DNA of 13,882 nucleotides, taken from contig DQGN01000020.1 in NCBI GenBank assembly GCA_003524745.1, positions 4,276-18,157 of the forward strand. The letters run 5' to 3'. Below, in pieces: positions 13,074-13,882 of this stretch (position 1 is the first letter of the stretch; each line of letters begins with the position of its first letter). This stretch comes from Patescibacteria group bacterium. Lineage in GTDB: Bacteria > Patescibacteriota > Kazan-3B-28 > UBA10110. The translations under genes were made by a program, and so were the position numbers. The notes beneath the pieces are model-generated. The model was not told the DNA's origin, searched no databases, and saw only the letters and a list, made by a program, of their open reading frames with translations.

Positions 13074-13882
13074 GTGGAAAAAGCAACTCTCCCTCCGGGC
13101 CAGAGGCCCTCAAGGGCCGGAGGCAAGTATTATTTTATGGTGGGGATCGGTGGTATCGGGATGCAGGCCCTGGCGGATGTGCTTTTAGGTTTAGGCTATA
13201 AAATTACCGGGAGCGATATCCAAGATTTTGTGGGGAGAGACCGACTGGAAAGTAAAGGGGCGACCGTGATAATTGGGGAACAAACAGCTACAAATATTCC
13301 TGCAGATATTGATGGACTAATCTATACTTCGGCAGCGGTGCGGCACAATTCTCAGCATCCGGAAATTGAACAAGCCAAAAGTATGGGAGTACCTGTCTGG
13401 AAACGGTCAGAGTTTATCGGCGAGTTGATGGCAAACAAAATCGGCATTGCCGTATCCGGCACCCACGGCAAAACCACCACTTCTACGCTGATAGCTTTGA
13501 TGTTGCAGGAAGGGGGATTAGACCCGTCGGCTTTAATTGGCGCCGAGGTACGCAATTTGGCTGGGTGTGGCATCTTGGGCAATAGTGATTATATGGTGGT
13601 CGAGGCCTGCGAATACGACCGCGCTTTTTTGGATATGAAACCAAAAATCGCCGTTCTCACCAACATTGAGGCCGATCATCTGGATTACTACCAAGATATT
13701 AATGAAATTAAACAGGCATTTGCTCAATTTGTGCAGTTAGTTCCCAAAGATGGCTTAGTTGTGGCCTGTGGCGATGATGCCAATATTCGAGAAATTTTGC
13801 CAGAGGCTACTGCTAAAGTTATCAAATTCGGTTTCAACCCCAGTAATGATTGGGTGGCCAAAAATGTGGCCTATCAGAACGG
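13074..13882 (+). CDS. murC: UDP-N-acetylmuramate--L-alanine ligase MurC (3' end beyond the window)
   Basis: MurC starts the peptide stem by joining L-Ala to UDP-MurNAc. The visible 269 codons contain the N-terminal Rossmann motif YYFMVGIGGIGMQALADVL, SDIQDF, YTSAAV, the ATP loop SGTHGKTTTSTL, VVEACEYDRAFL and LTNIEADHLDYY, all typical. The start is debatable. ATG 13137 would remove the KYYF part of the first conserved strand, so the upstream in-frame GTG 13074 is preferred; it is preceded by TACAAT with exactly 6 nt between. That choice makes a GC-rich palindrome code for an unusual leader (LPPGQRPSRAGG). With ATG 13137, GGAGG at 13119-13123 would be a distant SD. Seven genes separate murC from murG. 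Confidence 0.93.
   Translation, partial: MEKATLPPGQRPSRAGGKYYFMVGIGGIGMQALADVLLGLGYKITGSDIQDFVGRDRLESKGATVIIGEQTATNIPADIDGLIYTSAAVRHNSQHPEIEQAKSMGVPVWKRSEFIGELMANKIGIAVSGTHGKTTTSTLIALMLQEGGLDPSALIGAEVRNLAGCGILGNSDYMVVEACEYDRAFLDMKPKIAVLTNIEADHLDYYQDINEIKQAFAQFVQLVPKDGLVVACGDDANIREILPEATAKVIKFGFNPSNDWVAKNVAYQN
13092..13123. repeat. GC-rich palindrome at the 5' end of murC
   Basis: CCTCCGG (13092-13098) and CCGGAGG (13117-13123) are perfect outer arms. Inside, GGGCC (13097-13101), GGCCC (13105-13109) and GGGCC (13114-13118) alternate, so the middle block can pair with either neighbour, giving two exclusive hairpins. In one fold GGAGG is sequestered by CCTCC. The element stands out in an AT-rich intergenic stretch. 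Confidence 0.75.

Noticed and set aside
13083..13126. GCAA at 13083-13086 and 13123-13126 flanking the murC palindrome, as a target-site duplication.
   Set aside because: They are 40 nt apart. Removing one copy plus the palindrome shifts the frame and leaves no start codon before KYYF. Four bases are also easily chance.
12979..13188. A 69-codon plus-strand open frame across the murC start.
   Set aside because: It overlaps the conserved MurC N-terminus in another frame and its product resembles no protein family.
1..13882. CRISPR arrays, tRNA or rRNA genes, transposases.
   Set aside because: No regularly spaced repeats, cloverleaf-like genes, rRNA-like sequence or transposase motifs were seen on either strand.

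Overview
The window carries most of a division and cell wall (dcw) cluster, and probably comes from a Patescibacteria/CPR bacterium. The assignment is inference. It rests on compact gene packing with overlaps, a MurF without its N-terminal domain, small GerMN, Gmad2 and DUF378 proteins of kinds common in that group, weak or absent Shine-Dalgarno (SD) sites, and several -10 boxes lying directly against start codons. Stops are TAA, TAG and TGA, and nothing suggests a recoded TGA.

Left edge (1-123): a likely divergent minus-strand gene starts at 30 behind a perfect SD and runs off the window. The dcw block (124-9148, all plus strand) is rsmH, an FtsL-like gene, ftsI, murF, mraY, murD, ftsW and murG. 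A small terminator and a TGnTATAAT promoter separate rsmH/ftsL from ftsI onward. murF/mraY overlap by 62 nt and ftsW/murG by 98 nt. murE, normally between ftsI and murF, is absent here.

Middle (9149-10872): a Gmad2-type envelope protein, truB, and a GerMN protein. truB carries two different palindromic repeats read in frame, one inside the gene and one at its 3' end.

Accessory stretch (10873-12956): a DUF378 membrane protein, a solo PD-(D/E)XK nuclease with two CxxC pairs, a chagasin-like lipoprotein, and a small minus-strand zinc-ribbon protein. Most of these have a recognisable promoter of their own, and a bidirectional hairpin terminator ends the last two.

Right edge: murC resumes the wall pathway from its own extended -10 promoter and runs off the window. 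A GC-rich palindrome lies at its 5' end.

Together the dcw genes cover part of the lipid II route: MurC, MurD and MurF add L-Ala, D-Glu and D-Ala-D-Ala, MraY and MurG build lipids I and II, and FtsW/FtsI polymerise and cross-link septal wall. No CRISPR array, tRNA, rRNA or transposase was seen. The most noteworthy signals are the repeats read as protein in truB and possibly murC, the apparent leaderless promoters, and the long coding overlaps.
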